From positions 1 through 45,459 of the forward strand of contig CAZFQZ010000003.1 of NCBI GenBank assembly GCA_964521305.1: a stretch of DNA of 45,459 bases. Direction: 5' to 3'. The stretch comes from CAZBEJ01 sp964521305. GTDB lineage: Bacteria; Patescibacteriota; Microgenomatia; UBA1406; GWC2-37-13. Below, piece by piece: positions 15,917 to 23,547 of this stretch; position 1 is the first letter of the stretch, and each line of letters opens with the position of its first letter. The notes beneath the pieces were generated by a model, which worked only from the letters and a program-made list of their open reading frames with translations, was not told the DNA's origin and ran no database searches. Both the position numbers and the translations under genes were made by a program.

Positions 15917-17467
15917 CTATGGTGATGAAATCTGATATTTCGACAATACCTGGGTAACCCCGGATTTTGCCGTCTGCAATGCCTCAGAATACGAAACTCC
16001 CTGTATGGTTGCGTTGACGGCGTTCTGAATGTATTGGATGATTTCGTCGTCCAACCCGTTGTCGTACGTTCTGCTCACCAGAGGCAGGGATTGCATGCTG
16101 TCCGCCTGTTTGATTACCGCCCCCAAATATTCATTTTGCGCCAAAAGAGGAGCAAGATCAACCCGTGAATACGGCTCGCCGAACGGTCGCACTTTCGCTT
16201 CCAATTCATACAGTTTCGTGAGATTGTCTTTTTGCACCAGATATTTCAGGAATTTCCACGCTTCCGTTTGGTTCTGACTATATCTCGATACACCTTCGAC
16301 CCAATAATTTGCCAATGTGATCGGCGGCGTGCCGGGAACCGTGGGAACAGGTACGACCTTCATGCTTATGTCCGGGTTCGCTGCCTTGATATTGAGTACG
16401 ACCCATGACGGTGCAATAATCATGGCAACTTTTTCCTGAATGAACGCATTCAGCGAATCAGGCATGTTATCATTCCAAAAAGCCTGCGGATCTTCCGCGA
16501 ATTTCCGGTAGCTCTGAAGCGCCCCTACCGCTTCCTGCTGATCCAAGTGTTGTAAGCTGCCGCCGTTCTGCAGAAGCATCAGACCGAAAATATCCGAGTA
16601 ATATTCTACGTTTGAAGTCGTACCTATGGCTATTCCTGCAGTAATAAGCGCACCCGTCTGGTCTTTAACGGTGAGCTTGGTAACGTCGCCGGTCAATTCA
16701 TCCCATGTCGCCGGTGCCGTTTGAATACCTGCTTTTTTAAACAGATTATCGTTATAGATCAAAACCAACCCATCGATCTCCAAAGGAATACCGTAATAAT
16801 AGGAGCCTACTTTCAAATCGGTTTGCTGAACCTTATAAAACGTTTTTTCGAATTCTGCGTTGCTCATGACGTCTGCCGGAATCGCCGTAACGACATCCTT
16901 TATTTCCGGCAACCATGTATTGTGAAACCTAAAGATATCGGGACCCTGGCCGTTTTTGCTCCGCGCAAGCAGTTTTTCGCGGTAATCCTTCGGGTCCATT
17001 TTCTGATATGTAATGGTTATATTCTGATTCTGCTTTTCGTACTGCTGGATCAACGGATCAAAAACATCCTTGTCTTCCCACAAACCCCAGTAATTCAACG
17101 TTATCGCACTGCCTCCTCCTTGTTTTCCTTTGCTCAAAAACGCAATGAAAATCGCAAGAAAAAGAACGAATACAATGACACCGGCGACAATAAAAACAAA
17201 CTTGTTTTTCCCTTCCTCGTAAACCATTGGCGGAGTTTCCGAAGGAGGAGGCTGATCCGACGGCAGCACAGATTCCGGCGACGGCGCGGTTACGTCGGGG
17301 GCGATTTCTTCGGGTTGAAGGTTGGATTCCGACGGTTGGACGGATTGCTGATTTTCTGGTACGGTTTCGAATATGGGTTGCGGCTCCTCGTATTGCGATG
17401 CGTTCTGATTCGATGATGCAATCTGTTCCGTTTGCATTTTATTCTTGTTTTCTTTATTATCATCCAT
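15917..17467 (-). CDS. Family 1 extracellular solute-binding protein with an N-terminal membrane anchor
   Basis: 516 aa from ATG 17467; the longer frame from 17503 enters the divergent gene. Residues 1-88 are acidic and Pro/Gln/Ser-rich, and a TM helix spans 89-112. The rest matches sugar-type ABC solute-binding proteins (ITLNYWGLWEDKDVFDPLI, then PDIFRFHNTW, YGIPLEIDGLVLIYN and APATWDELT). Most such proteins are lipoproteins or secreted; this one is held by a single helix with a long cytoplasmic tail and has no permease or ATPase gene nearby. It may bind oligosaccharide or act as a sensor rather than feed a transporter. It is the first gene of the sortase/PBP operon. Confidence 0.85.
   Translation of the reverse strand: MDDNKENKNKMQTEQIASSNQNASQYEEPQPIFETVPENQQSVQPSESNLQPEEIAPDVTAPSPESVLPSDQPPPSETPPMVYEEGKNKFVFIVAGVIVFVLFLAIFIAFLSKGKQGGGSAITLNYWGLWEDKDVFDPLIQQYEKQNQNITITYQKMDPKDYREKLLARSKNGQGPDIFRFHNTWLPEIKDVVTAIPADVMSNAEFEKTFYKVQQTDLKVGSYYYGIPLEIDGLVLIYNDNLFKKAGIQTAPATWDELTGDVTKLTVKDQTGALITAGIAIGTTSNVEYYSDIFGLMLLQNGGSLQHLDQQEAVGALQSYRKFAEDPQAFWNDNMPDSLNAFIQEKVAMIIAPSWVVLNIKAANPDISMKVVPVPTVPGTPPITLANYWVEGVSRYSQNQTEAWKFLKYLVQKDNLTKLYELEAKVRPFGEPYSRVDLAPLLAQNEYLGAVIKQADSMQSLPLVSRTYDNGLDDEIIQYIQNAVNATIQGVSYSEALQTAKSGVTQVLSKYQISSP
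17432..17460 (+). promoter_or_regulatory. Weak promoter candidate for the VanW-domain gene
   Basis: TTGCAT (17432-17437), a 17-bp spacer and TATTAT (17455-17460). It lies inside the first codons of the divergent solute-binding protein gene, which is forced by the 7-bp gap between the two start codons. Confidence 0.35.
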
Positions 17468-17474
17468 AGTATTT

Positions 17475-18890
17475 ATGATAGCAAAAAAAAGGAGAAAACT
17501 CATTCATCTCGGCATCAGTCTTATATCAATCACATTGGTCCTGGTACTTTTAACCGCCACCTTGACAGTATACCGCTTTATCAATCAAAATGCGGGTTTC
17601 CAGGGTAAAACATATCCTCACGTGTATGTCAATGACATACCGGTCGGTTCGCTGTCAAAAAAAGGCGTGGAACGGTTATTCGCCGACAAGAACAAGGCTC
17701 TTTCCTCGATTTCATTCACCGTCATCTATCAACACACGCCGATTGCAACGTTTTCCGGATCTCGATTATCTTTATCATATGACGCCAAAGGCATAGCGGA
17801 CAGGACCTATTTAATAGGCAGATCTGATGACTTTTTTTCTCGCTGGTATCAGAAACTTGCAACGCTCTACCATCTTCAGAATTTCAACCTGAACATAGGA
17901 GCTAACTATGACCATTCTGTTCTCGATGATTTCATTACATATAGCGAAGACAAATACAACAAGCCGGCTAAAAATGCACTTTTCAAGTTCGAGAATGGTA
18001 GAGTCATTACATTCAGGGCAGATGAAAAGGGCCTGGAGATCCGAGCAACAAAACTATCCCAGGATTTCGATTCGGCTGTGCAGTCACTGGTCAAGAAACT
18101 GGAAAACAAACAAGTTATGCTCACTGATAAAGTTATCGAACCGGAAGTTACGCTCGCTCAATCCAATTCATACGGCATTGAACAAGTAATCTCCGAAGGA
18201 GATTCGACTTTTTATGACTCCATTCCGTCTCGCGTCCACAATATTATTCTCGCTTCCTCGATGTTCAACGGCATCCTTGTTCCCCAGGGCAAAGTTCTTT
18301 CCTTCAACGACACGGTCGGCGATATTTCAAGCTCGACAGGATACCAACAAGCATACATCATCAAGGACGGAAAAACCGTTTTAGGTGACGGAGGAGGAGT
18401 ATGCCAAGTCTCAACCACGTTGTTTAGAGCCAGCCTCAATGCCGGCCTGCCTATCGTGGAACGGCATGCTCATGCATATCGCGTCGGATACTATGAACAG
18501 GATTCCAAACCGGGATTCGACGCAACGGTTTTCGCGCCGTACGTTGATCTCAAAATAAAAAATGACACACCTGCCGCGATTTTAATCCAGACCGAAGTCG
18601 ACGAGAACACCATGAGTTTGAAATTTACGTTTTACGGGAGAAAAGATGCCAGGCAAATAGATATTTCACCGGTAACCGTATATGACATCCAACCGCCTCC
18701 ACCACCACTCTATCAGGATGACCCGACCATAAAGCGCGGTCAGACAAAGCAGACTGATTTCGCGGCATGGGGATCAAAAGTATATTTCTATTATACGGTT
18801 ACCAAACCTGGGCAGACTCCGGTCAAAACGAAGTTTTTTTCCGCATACCAACCCTGGCAAGCAGTCTATCTACAGGGAACTGCAGAATGA
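17475..18890 (+). CDS. VanW-domain envelope protein
   Basis: 471 aa from ATG 17475; the upstream TTG at 17445 lies within the divergent gene. An N-terminal basic stretch and TM helix (about 9-31) are followed by a PG-binding-4-like domain (YPHVYVNDIPVGSLSKKGVE). The VanW domain then contains LVPQGKVLSFNDTVGDIS, GDGGGVCQVSTTLF and HAHAYRVGYYE. VanW domains occur in many Gram-positive and CPR surface proteins; the biochemical role is unknown, but the Cys-containing GGGVCQVST motif is the family hallmark. It starts 7 bp from a divergent solute-binding gene. It is probably involved in cell-wall interaction. Confidence 0.88.
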   Translation: MIAKKRRKLIHLGISLISITLVLVLLTATLTVYRFINQNAGFQGKTYPHVYVNDIPVGSLSKKGVERLFADKNKALSSISFTVIYQHTPIATFSGSRLSLSYDAKGIADRTYLIGRSDDFFSRWYQKLATLYHLQNFNLNIGANYDHSVLDDFITYSEDKYNKPAKNALFKFENGRVITFRADEKGLEIRATKLSQDFDSAVQSLVKKLENKQVMLTDKVIEPEVTLAQSNSYGIEQVISEGDSTFYDSIPSRVHNIILASSMFNGILVPQGKVLSFNDTVGDISSSTGYQQAYIIKDGKTVLGDGGGVCQVSTTLFRASLNAGLPIVERHAHAYRVGYYEQDSKPGFDATVFAPYVDLKIKNDTPAAILIQTEVDENTMSLKFTFYGRKDARQIDISPVTVYDIQPPPPPLYQDDPTIKRGQTKQTDFAAWGSKVYFYYTVTKPGQTPVKTKFFSAYQPWQAVYLQGTAE

Positions 18891-19040
18891 GTAATGTACC
18901 GAATATGCTGATTCCGGCCTGAATAAAATCGTGTTCTTCATAGGAATCTTGTCGCTCGTATACTCCTGTCAGCAACTTTTGTTGCTTATAGTCCATTGAC
19001 ATTTTCAGTATAACGGTACAGACTGAAATCATTACATGCT
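18891..19040. other. Non-coding flank left of the PaaX/Cas2-like gene
   Basis: This gap carries a perfect hairpin AGCAAC-TTTT-GTTGCT (18971-18986) without a U tract. A TTGACA at 18996-19001 has no well-spaced -10, although TATAAC lies at 19009-19014. No convincing gene is present. Confidence 0.4.
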
Positions 19041-19055
19041 TTGCACGATCGTACA
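19041..19055 (+). repeat. Left 15-bp inverted repeat flanking the PaaX/Cas2-like gene
   Basis: TTGCACGATCGTACA; its exact reverse complement is at 19648-19662. It ends 10 bases before ATG 19066. Each copy is itself almost a palindrome around CGATCG, so it may be a protein-binding site as well as an element end. Confidence 0.85.
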
Positions 19056-19065
19056 TTGAACCATC

Positions 19066-19638
19066 ATGGGTAAAAACAATCTTAAGCCAGGTGAAGCCAT
19101 AGAAGCAGTTTTAGAAACAATTGCCGAGGAGCTAATCAGCATGGGCGGATATTTTAAACCAAGACTAAATGTTTTAATCGGTATTTTGATTAAGGAAGTA
19201 GTAAAAAAGCGAAAAATCGACAGAATAAAAGTTAAAAGAGCAATGAACATATTAGAGAAAAAAGAAATTATTTCCTTCGAAGAAAAAAATGACCAAGTAT
19301 TCGTCCAATTAAACGAAAATGGAAGATCCACTATATTAAAATATTCCATAAAATCGCTACTCGACCTTAAAAGAAGAAATAAGTGGCAAGGAAAATGGTA
19401 TCTCGTATTCTTTGACGTTCCAGAAATTCAAAGAAATAAAAGAGATTATTTAAGAAGATTCCTATTGGAGTTGGGTTTTTATCCATATCAAAAAAGTGTG
19501 TATCTTTTTCCCTACGAATGTGAGAAAGAGATCAACCTCATAAAACGGATTGTTGAGGGGAAAGGATATATAAAATATATCGTTGCCGAAAAAATCGAAG
19601 ATGAACCTCAGGTAATAAATTTTTTTTATCTCTCTTGA
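19066..19638 (+). CDS. PaaX-like protein with winged-helix and Cas2-like domains
   Basis: 190 aa. Residues about 10-105 are helical with a winged-helix look (LNVLIGILIKEVVKKRK, KRAMNILEKKEII, then a hairpin). Residues 109-188 resemble the Cas2/PaaX C-terminal ferredoxin fold: KWYLVFFDVPEIQRNKRDYL with Asp117 where Cas2 has its conserved Asp, LGFYPYQKSVYLFPY, and an INFFYL end strand. There is no CRISPR array or other cas gene in the window, so a CRISPR adaptation role is unlikely. The gene is markedly more AT-rich than its neighbours and is framed by a perfect 15-bp inverted repeat 10 and 9 bases outside its start and stop. Possible roles are an autoregulated repressor, a nuclease or a mobile-element protein. 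Confidence 0.8.
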   Translation: MGKNNLKPGEAIEAVLETIAEELISMGGYFKPRLNVLIGILIKEVVKKRKIDRIKVKRAMNILEKKEIISFEEKNDQVFVQLNENGRSTILKYSIKSLLDLKRRNKWQGKWYLVFFDVPEIQRNKRDYLRRFLLELGFYPYQKSVYLFPYECEKEINLIKRIVEGKGYIKYIVAEKIEDEPQVINFFYLS

Positions 19639-19647
19639 TACGTCTCC

Positions 19648-19662
19648 TGTACGATCGTGCAA
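19648..19662 (-). repeat. Right 15-bp inverted repeat flanking the PaaX/Cas2-like gene
   Basis: TGTACGATCGTGCAA, the exact reverse complement of 19041-19055. It begins 9 bases after the TGA stop. Outside both copies there is looser inverted similarity (TTACATGC on the left, GCTATGTATTA on the right). I see no clear target-site duplication. Confidence 0.85.
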
Positions 19663-19738
19663 TACACGCTATGTATTACTTCTTAATTGAGTACCCCCCG
19701 CAGCAAGCTATGAAGATTTAAACCATTATTGAAAGATT

Positions 19739-19758
19739 AAAAGCGGGAAGGCTTTTTT
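19739..19758 (+). terminator. Rho-independent terminator candidate
   Basis: AAAAGC (19739-19744) and GCTTTT (19751-19756) form a stem around GGGAAG, followed by further T residues. It is placed to stop transcripts from the PaaX/Cas2-like gene, and on the opposite strand it could also act on the convergent acyltransferase. The stem is short with only two G:C pairs. The remaining bases of 19663-19823 show no gene. Confidence 0.4.
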
Positions 19759-19823
19759 GTTCAAGCACGAACGCAGAATGCAGAGCATTTTAGATATCCG
19801 GGAAGGACGATTTTGTTTCAATA

Positions 19824-20498
19824 TTATCTAAACCAAGCCGCGCGTCCCAATGTATAATGCAGTTCTTTATTTCTTCGTTCTCCGATGATTTTCGCGGGAA
19901 CGCCGGCTACAATTGCATACGGCGGGATGTCCTTCGTGACAACAGCGCCCGCTCCTATAATTGCCCCTTTCCCTATTGTTACGCCCGGCAAAATGATGGT
20001 GCGGGGCCCGATAAATACATAGTCTTCGATAATCACCGGCTCCTTTACGACGGCTTCCACTGCACTGAAATGTTCTGCATTCACGTTGTGTTCGCTGTTA
20101 TAAATCATAACCTCGGAGGCGATATCTACATGATTACCAATGACCAATCGATCTCTGCCGTCCAAAATTGCATCCTCTCCTATGATGCTGTCATTGCCTA
20201 TCGATATATGTCGAGGATTGTAAAACCGTGCCCCCATATGAATATTTGATCCTTTGCCTATTTTTACTCCGGCTAAACGGTAGAAGAATCTGCGGATACG
20301 ATGAAACGGCATACATCCGGCAACGTGAAGAATATAAACGACAAATTCAAGAAAGATTGTTTTTATGCGCAGTAGTATTTTATCTGTCAACGCTTTACCC
20401 GAGAGTTTCTCTCCGGTTTTGTCCGTTATCGGCAGTTTCATAAGTTTACGGTATATTATATACCATTTGCCTATGAAGATGCTGAAGGATATGCCCAT
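19824..20498 (-). CDS. Left-handed beta-helix O-acyltransferase (LbetaH/maltose-acetyltransferase-like)
   Basis: 224 aa from ATG 20498; an internal ATG at 20441 would give 205 aa. A basic, partly hydrophobic N-terminal region (ILLRIKTIFLEFVVYILHVAG) may lie against the membrane. Hexapeptide repeats run from about residue 77 to 205 (IGKGSNIHMGARF, ISIGNDSIIGEDAIL, then IIEDYVFIGPRTIILPGVTIGK and AIIGAGAVVTKDIPPYAIVAGVPAK), typical of acetyl-CoA-dependent sugar acetyltransferases. It probably acetylates an envelope sugar. It follows the helicase gene after 52 bases in the same direction. Confidence 0.85.
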   Translation of the reverse strand: MGISFSIFIGKWYIIYRKLMKLPITDKTGEKLSGKALTDKILLRIKTIFLEFVVYILHVAGCMPFHRIRRFFYRLAGVKIGKGSNIHMGARFYNPRHISIGNDSIIGEDAILDGRDRLVIGNHVDIASEVMIYNSEHNVNAEHFSAVEAVVKEPVIIEDYVFIGPRTIILPGVTIGKGAIIGAGAVVTKDIPPYAIVAGVPAKIIGERRNKELHYTLGRAAWFR

Positions 20499-20550
20499 CT
20501 AAGCTGCTTTGACACCTTGTTAAGTTGTAAACAGGTATAAAATACGTATA

Positions 20551-22335
20551 CTAAAAAATCGACCATTCTTCCCATTTATCGTTAATGAAGCGGGACGCGA
20601 CGGCGTTGTTCCTCCTGCCGAATATAAATCTCCTGGTTGCATGGGTGATGAACAATTTCTTTTTTGCCCTCGTAATACCCACATAAAACAACCGCCGTTC
20701 TTCCTCTAATTCATGCACCGTGTCTATGGAACGCGCATGCGGCAGAATCCCCTCTTCCACACCGATGATGAACACATACGCAAACTCCAACCCTTTTGCT
20801 TGATGTAACGTCATAAGCCTTACCCTGTCGTCTGTTGCGGATTCCGCGTTAAGTCCCGCGGTTTTCTCGCCGGCAAAATACTCGGATTCGACCAGCGCGA
20901 CCTGCTCCAAAAAGTCCAAAAGATTTGGATGAGACATGGCGACCGATTTCAACTCCTTTATATTTTCCAGCCTGGCGTATTCTTCTTCGCTGTCGGGATT
21001 ATACAATTGCAAATACCCGGTTTCCCGGAATATCTCCTCCATGAAATCAGCGGTATTTTTCGTGGAAATCTGGTCATGCGCCTCGTCAACATATTGCTGA
21101 AATTTTTCCTCCCGTTTCTTACCGATTTTCTTTATCCGCTCCCGTGAAAGTTCATCATCTTTGTGGACGATAAGGCGCAGGTAGGACAGCACGTCTTTTA
21201 TTTCTTTCCGTTCGTAGAACCGTGTCCCACCGATAAGGACATAGGGAATGCCGTAGTGAAGAAACGCTTCTTCTATAATACGCGACTGGGCATTCGTCCG
21301 GTATAAAATACTGATCGAGCTGTACGGCGTTTTCTTTACCAGCCGTTTGATCATCTCGGCAACATAGATGGCTTCATGTTCCTCATTTTCAGCCTCGTAA
21401 AACTCGACCTCGTCACCCCGCTGGTTATTGGTAAATAGTTGCAGGATCGGGTGAGTCTGGTTTTTCGAGATTACGTCGTATGCAAAGTTCAATATGTTTT
21501 GCGTGGACCGGTAATTTTGCTCAAGATGGAATATTTTGGCATCCGGATAATCCTCCTGGAATTTATCCAGATTTCTGATGTCCGCGCCCCGCCACGAATA
21601 GATGCTTTGCGAAAAATCTCCTACGACGGTGATATTCCTGTATCTTTCTGTCAGAAGCCTCGTAAGGCTATATTGCGCGTAATTGGTATCTTGGAATTCG
21701 TCGACCAAGACGTATCGATACTTCTCCTGATACTCTGTCAGTATATCCTCGTTCCGAATCAATAGCTGTACCGTCATCATGATAAGATCGTCGAAATCCA
21801 GGCCGTGATTTTTTTTGATCTTGTTTTGATACGCCCCATATACTTTTGCAACCAAAGCTGCGTTGTGGTCGGAGAACAATGTTGCGAATTGCGATGCCGT
21901 AATAAGCAGGTTTTTCGCCGAAGAGATCCTGTTGAGAAAATATCCGGGAGTAAAGCGTTCCACACCTAAATCCTTGAGAATTGCCTTCATCGCTTGCTGT
22001 TGGTCATCATCGTCATAGATAATGAAATCGTGGTCAACGCCGACTGCAGGACCCCGCCTGCGCAGAATCCGTGCACACAGGGCATGGAACGTCCCCACGA
22101 ATCCGAGATCACGCTTAATACGTTCTTTCATTTCATTTGCCGCCTTATTGGTAAACGTAATCATGACGATGGCCCCTCCTTCAACTTTTTTTTCTTCCAT
22201 TACATACCGTACTTTGGAAACAAGGACTCTTGTTTTGCCGCTTCCCGCACCAGCGATGATCACGGATGGACCGTACATACGCGTAACCGCCTCCCGCTGC
22301 TGGGGATTTAAATCATTGATTATGTCTGATTTCAT
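20551..22335 (-). CDS. UvrD/PcrA/Rep-family superfamily 1A DNA helicase
   Basis: 594 aa. It opens with LNPQQREAVTRMYGPSVIIAG and the Walker A AGAGSGKT (28-35). It contains ITFTNKAANEMKERI (motif Ia), the DEFQDTN Walker B region, GDFSQSIYSWRGAD (motif III), QNYRSTQNIL (IV), LMTLHQAKGLEFAYVFI (V) and EEERRLFYVGITRAKKKL (VI). It unwinds DNA 3' to 5' with ATP in repair and replication. It ends soon after motif VI (RRFIFGRRNNAVASRFIND), about 100 residues shorter than UvrD or PcrA, so the C-terminal RNA-polymerase-interacting tail is missing. Its start is 21 bp from the divergent tpiA. Confidence 0.92.
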   Translation of the reverse strand: MKSDIINDLNPQQREAVTRMYGPSVIIAGAGSGKTRVLVSKVRYVMEEKKVEGGAIVMITFTNKAANEMKERIKRDLGFVGTFHALCARILRRRGPAVGVDHDFIIYDDDDQQQAMKAILKDLGVERFTPGYFLNRISSAKNLLITASQFATLFSDHNAALVAKVYGAYQNKIKKNHGLDFDDLIMMTVQLLIRNEDILTEYQEKYRYVLVDEFQDTNYAQYSLTRLLTERYRNITVVGDFSQSIYSWRGADIRNLDKFQEDYPDAKIFHLEQNYRSTQNILNFAYDVISKNQTHPILQLFTNNQRGDEVEFYEAENEEHEAIYVAEMIKRLVKKTPYSSISILYRTNAQSRIIEEAFLHYGIPYVLIGGTRFYERKEIKDVLSYLRLIVHKDDELSRERIKKIGKKREEKFQQYVDEAHDQISTKNTADFMEEIFRETGYLQLYNPDSEEEYARLENIKELKSVAMSHPNLLDFLEQVALVESEYFAGEKTAGLNAESATDDRVRLMTLHQAKGLEFAYVFIIGVEEGILPHARSIDTVHELEEERRLFYVGITRAKKKLFITHATRRFIFGRRNNAVASRFINDKWEEWSIF

Positions 22336-22345
22336 GAATTATAAT
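22317..22345 (+). promoter_or_regulatory. Promoter for triosephosphate isomerase
   Basis: TTGATA (22317-22322), a 17-bp spacer and TATAAT (22340-22345). ATG 22357 is 12 bases after the -10, giving a leader of only about 5 nt. The -35 lies inside the first codons of the divergent helicase gene. Confidence 0.65.
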
Positions 22346-22356
22346 TGTAATATATT

Positions 22357-23058
22357 ATGAAGTATATTATCGCCAATTGGAAAGCAAATAAAGACCTCGA
22401 TCAGGCAAAAACATGGGCAAACGATTTTCTGCAGTTGCTCCGGGAGGATCCATATACGCGCCATGGTTTTGAACATGATGTGGTAACATTAATTATCTGT
22501 CCTTCATTTCCGTTCATATACCCGTTGAGGCAGCTGTTCCAAGGGCATTGTAATATCGAGATCGGAAGCCAAAATGTGTCGCAATTCGGTGACGGTACCT
22601 ATACCGGCGAAGTCACTGCGCATAATCTGAGTTCGTTGGTAAGGTATTCGATCATCGGTCACAGCGAACGGTCTCAGTTTTTTCACGAAACCGACGCCGA
22701 TATCGGACAAAGGCTTCAAAACGCACGGCAATTCGGCATTATCCCGATTTATTGCGTGCCGAAAATTCCCGGCCAATTGCCAGCTGAACCAACACTCTTA
22801 TGCTATGAACCGCCAAATGCCATAAGCGCCGGTGACGGCAGGGGCAATAACATATCGCCCGCATATGTTCACGAACTGAGAACAAGAATAAAACTGCCCG
22901 ATACCATCGCGTTCATATACGGCGGTTCTGTAAACAAAAACAACGTCAAAGAATACCTTCGGTATCAGAACATCGACGGCGTTCTACTCGGCGGTGCATC
23001 ACTGGATCCGGCGCATCTTTTTGCCATAATCAATGCCGCCATTGCAACCGCTGGTTAA
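22357..23058 (+). CDS. tpiA: Triosephosphate isomerase
   Basis: 233 aa, shorter than the usual 250 for bacterial enzymes. Catalytic residues are visible: Asn7 and Lys9 in IANWKAN, His102 in IIGHSERS and Glu151 in LCYEPPNAI. The phosphate loops YGGSVN and GVLLGGASL follow. It interconverts dihydroxyacetone phosphate and glyceraldehyde 3-phosphate in glycolysis. The flexible loop 6 usually reads PVWAIGTG; here it is PPNAISAG, nearer the archaeal style and without the Trp. It stands alone among envelope genes, diverges from the helicase and overlaps the end of the convergent LPQTG gene by 4 bases. Confidence 0.92.
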   Translation: MKYIIANWKANKDLDQAKTWANDFLQLLREDPYTRHGFEHDVVTLIICPSFPFIYPLRQLFQGHCNIEIGSQNVSQFGDGTYTGEVTAHNLSSLVRYSIIGHSERSQFFHETDADIGQRLQNARQFGIIPIYCVPKIPGQLPAEPTLLCYEPPNAISAGDGRGNNISPAYVHELRTRIKLPDTIAFIYGGSVNKNNVKEYLRYQNIDGVLLGGASLDPAHLFAIINAAIATAG

Positions 23059-23546
23059 AAAAGCAAGGAAAGAAATACCGTTATTCCGGCAACCCCGAAT
23101 AAAACAATCGAACTCGAAATTGCTCCTGTCTGAGGCAGCGTAGCAACTGTTGGCAGAGGCGTCGAGGAAGCAACCGGGGTTACGGTTGCAGTTACGGTTT
23201 GATAAGCCAATATAACCTCTGTAGGCGTCTGTGTCATATAGGGGGTGAGTGATAACGTTGGTGTCGGCGTATTGCTGTCAATCGGAGTCGGTGTTTCGTT
23301 TTGGGACCGCGTATTATCCGGTAACGTATTAGCGGTACCCGATTGGTCTGACTGTGCCGTATTCAATGCTATTACTTTCGTATAATCCATGCTTTGTGCT
23401 TTTGTGGTTCGCGGAGCGATCGGCACGGTTGCACTTTGAGGGGAAGCGGTAAGAACGGAACCGATATAAAAAATTGCACCCATAAGCCCGATCGTCATTA
23501 TAAGAAGAACCACCGTGATCGTTTTTGATGAACGTATGTTTTTCAT
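23055..23546 (-). CDS. Secreted Thr/Pro-rich protein with LPQTG sortase signal
   Basis: 163 aa from ATG 23546. The longer frame from 23747 is the shadow of the next gene, and MKNIRSSKTI is a proper signal-peptide start. A hydrophobic segment (ITVVLLIMTIGLMGAIFYIG) is followed by a low-complexity region of TPTP units, then LPQTG, a hydrophobic stretch (SSIVLFGVAGITVFLSLLF) and the end of the protein. This matches the cell-wall sorting pattern except that no basic tail is left. It is the likely substrate of the sortase at 13096-13845. Its start is 1 base after the stop of the two-TM protein upstream. Confidence 0.85.
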   Translation of the reverse strand: MKNIRSSKTITVVLLIMTIGLMGAIFYIGSVLTASPQSATVPIAPRTTKAQSMDYTKVIALNTAQSDQSGTANTLPDNTRSQNETPTPIDSNTPTPTLSLTPYMTQTPTEVILAYQTVTATVTPVASSTPLPTVATLPQTGAISSSIVLFGVAGITVFLSLLF

Positions 23547-23547
23547 A

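Noticed and set aside
18971..18986. Terminator for the VanW gene
   Set aside because: The AGCAAC/GTTGCT hairpin is perfect but no T run follows, so a terminator call is not supported.
18823..19056. 77-aa minus-strand ORF overlapping the vanW end and the left 15-bp repeat
   Set aside because: It overlaps 68 bases of the VanW gene and the repeat itself, has no promoter or ribosome-binding site that I can see, and no family resemblance.
19066..19638. CRISPR-Cas adaptation gene (cas2)
   Set aside because: The C-terminal domain is Cas2-like, but a winged-helix half precedes it, there is no cas1 or repeat array in the window, and PaaX-like proteins share this fold.
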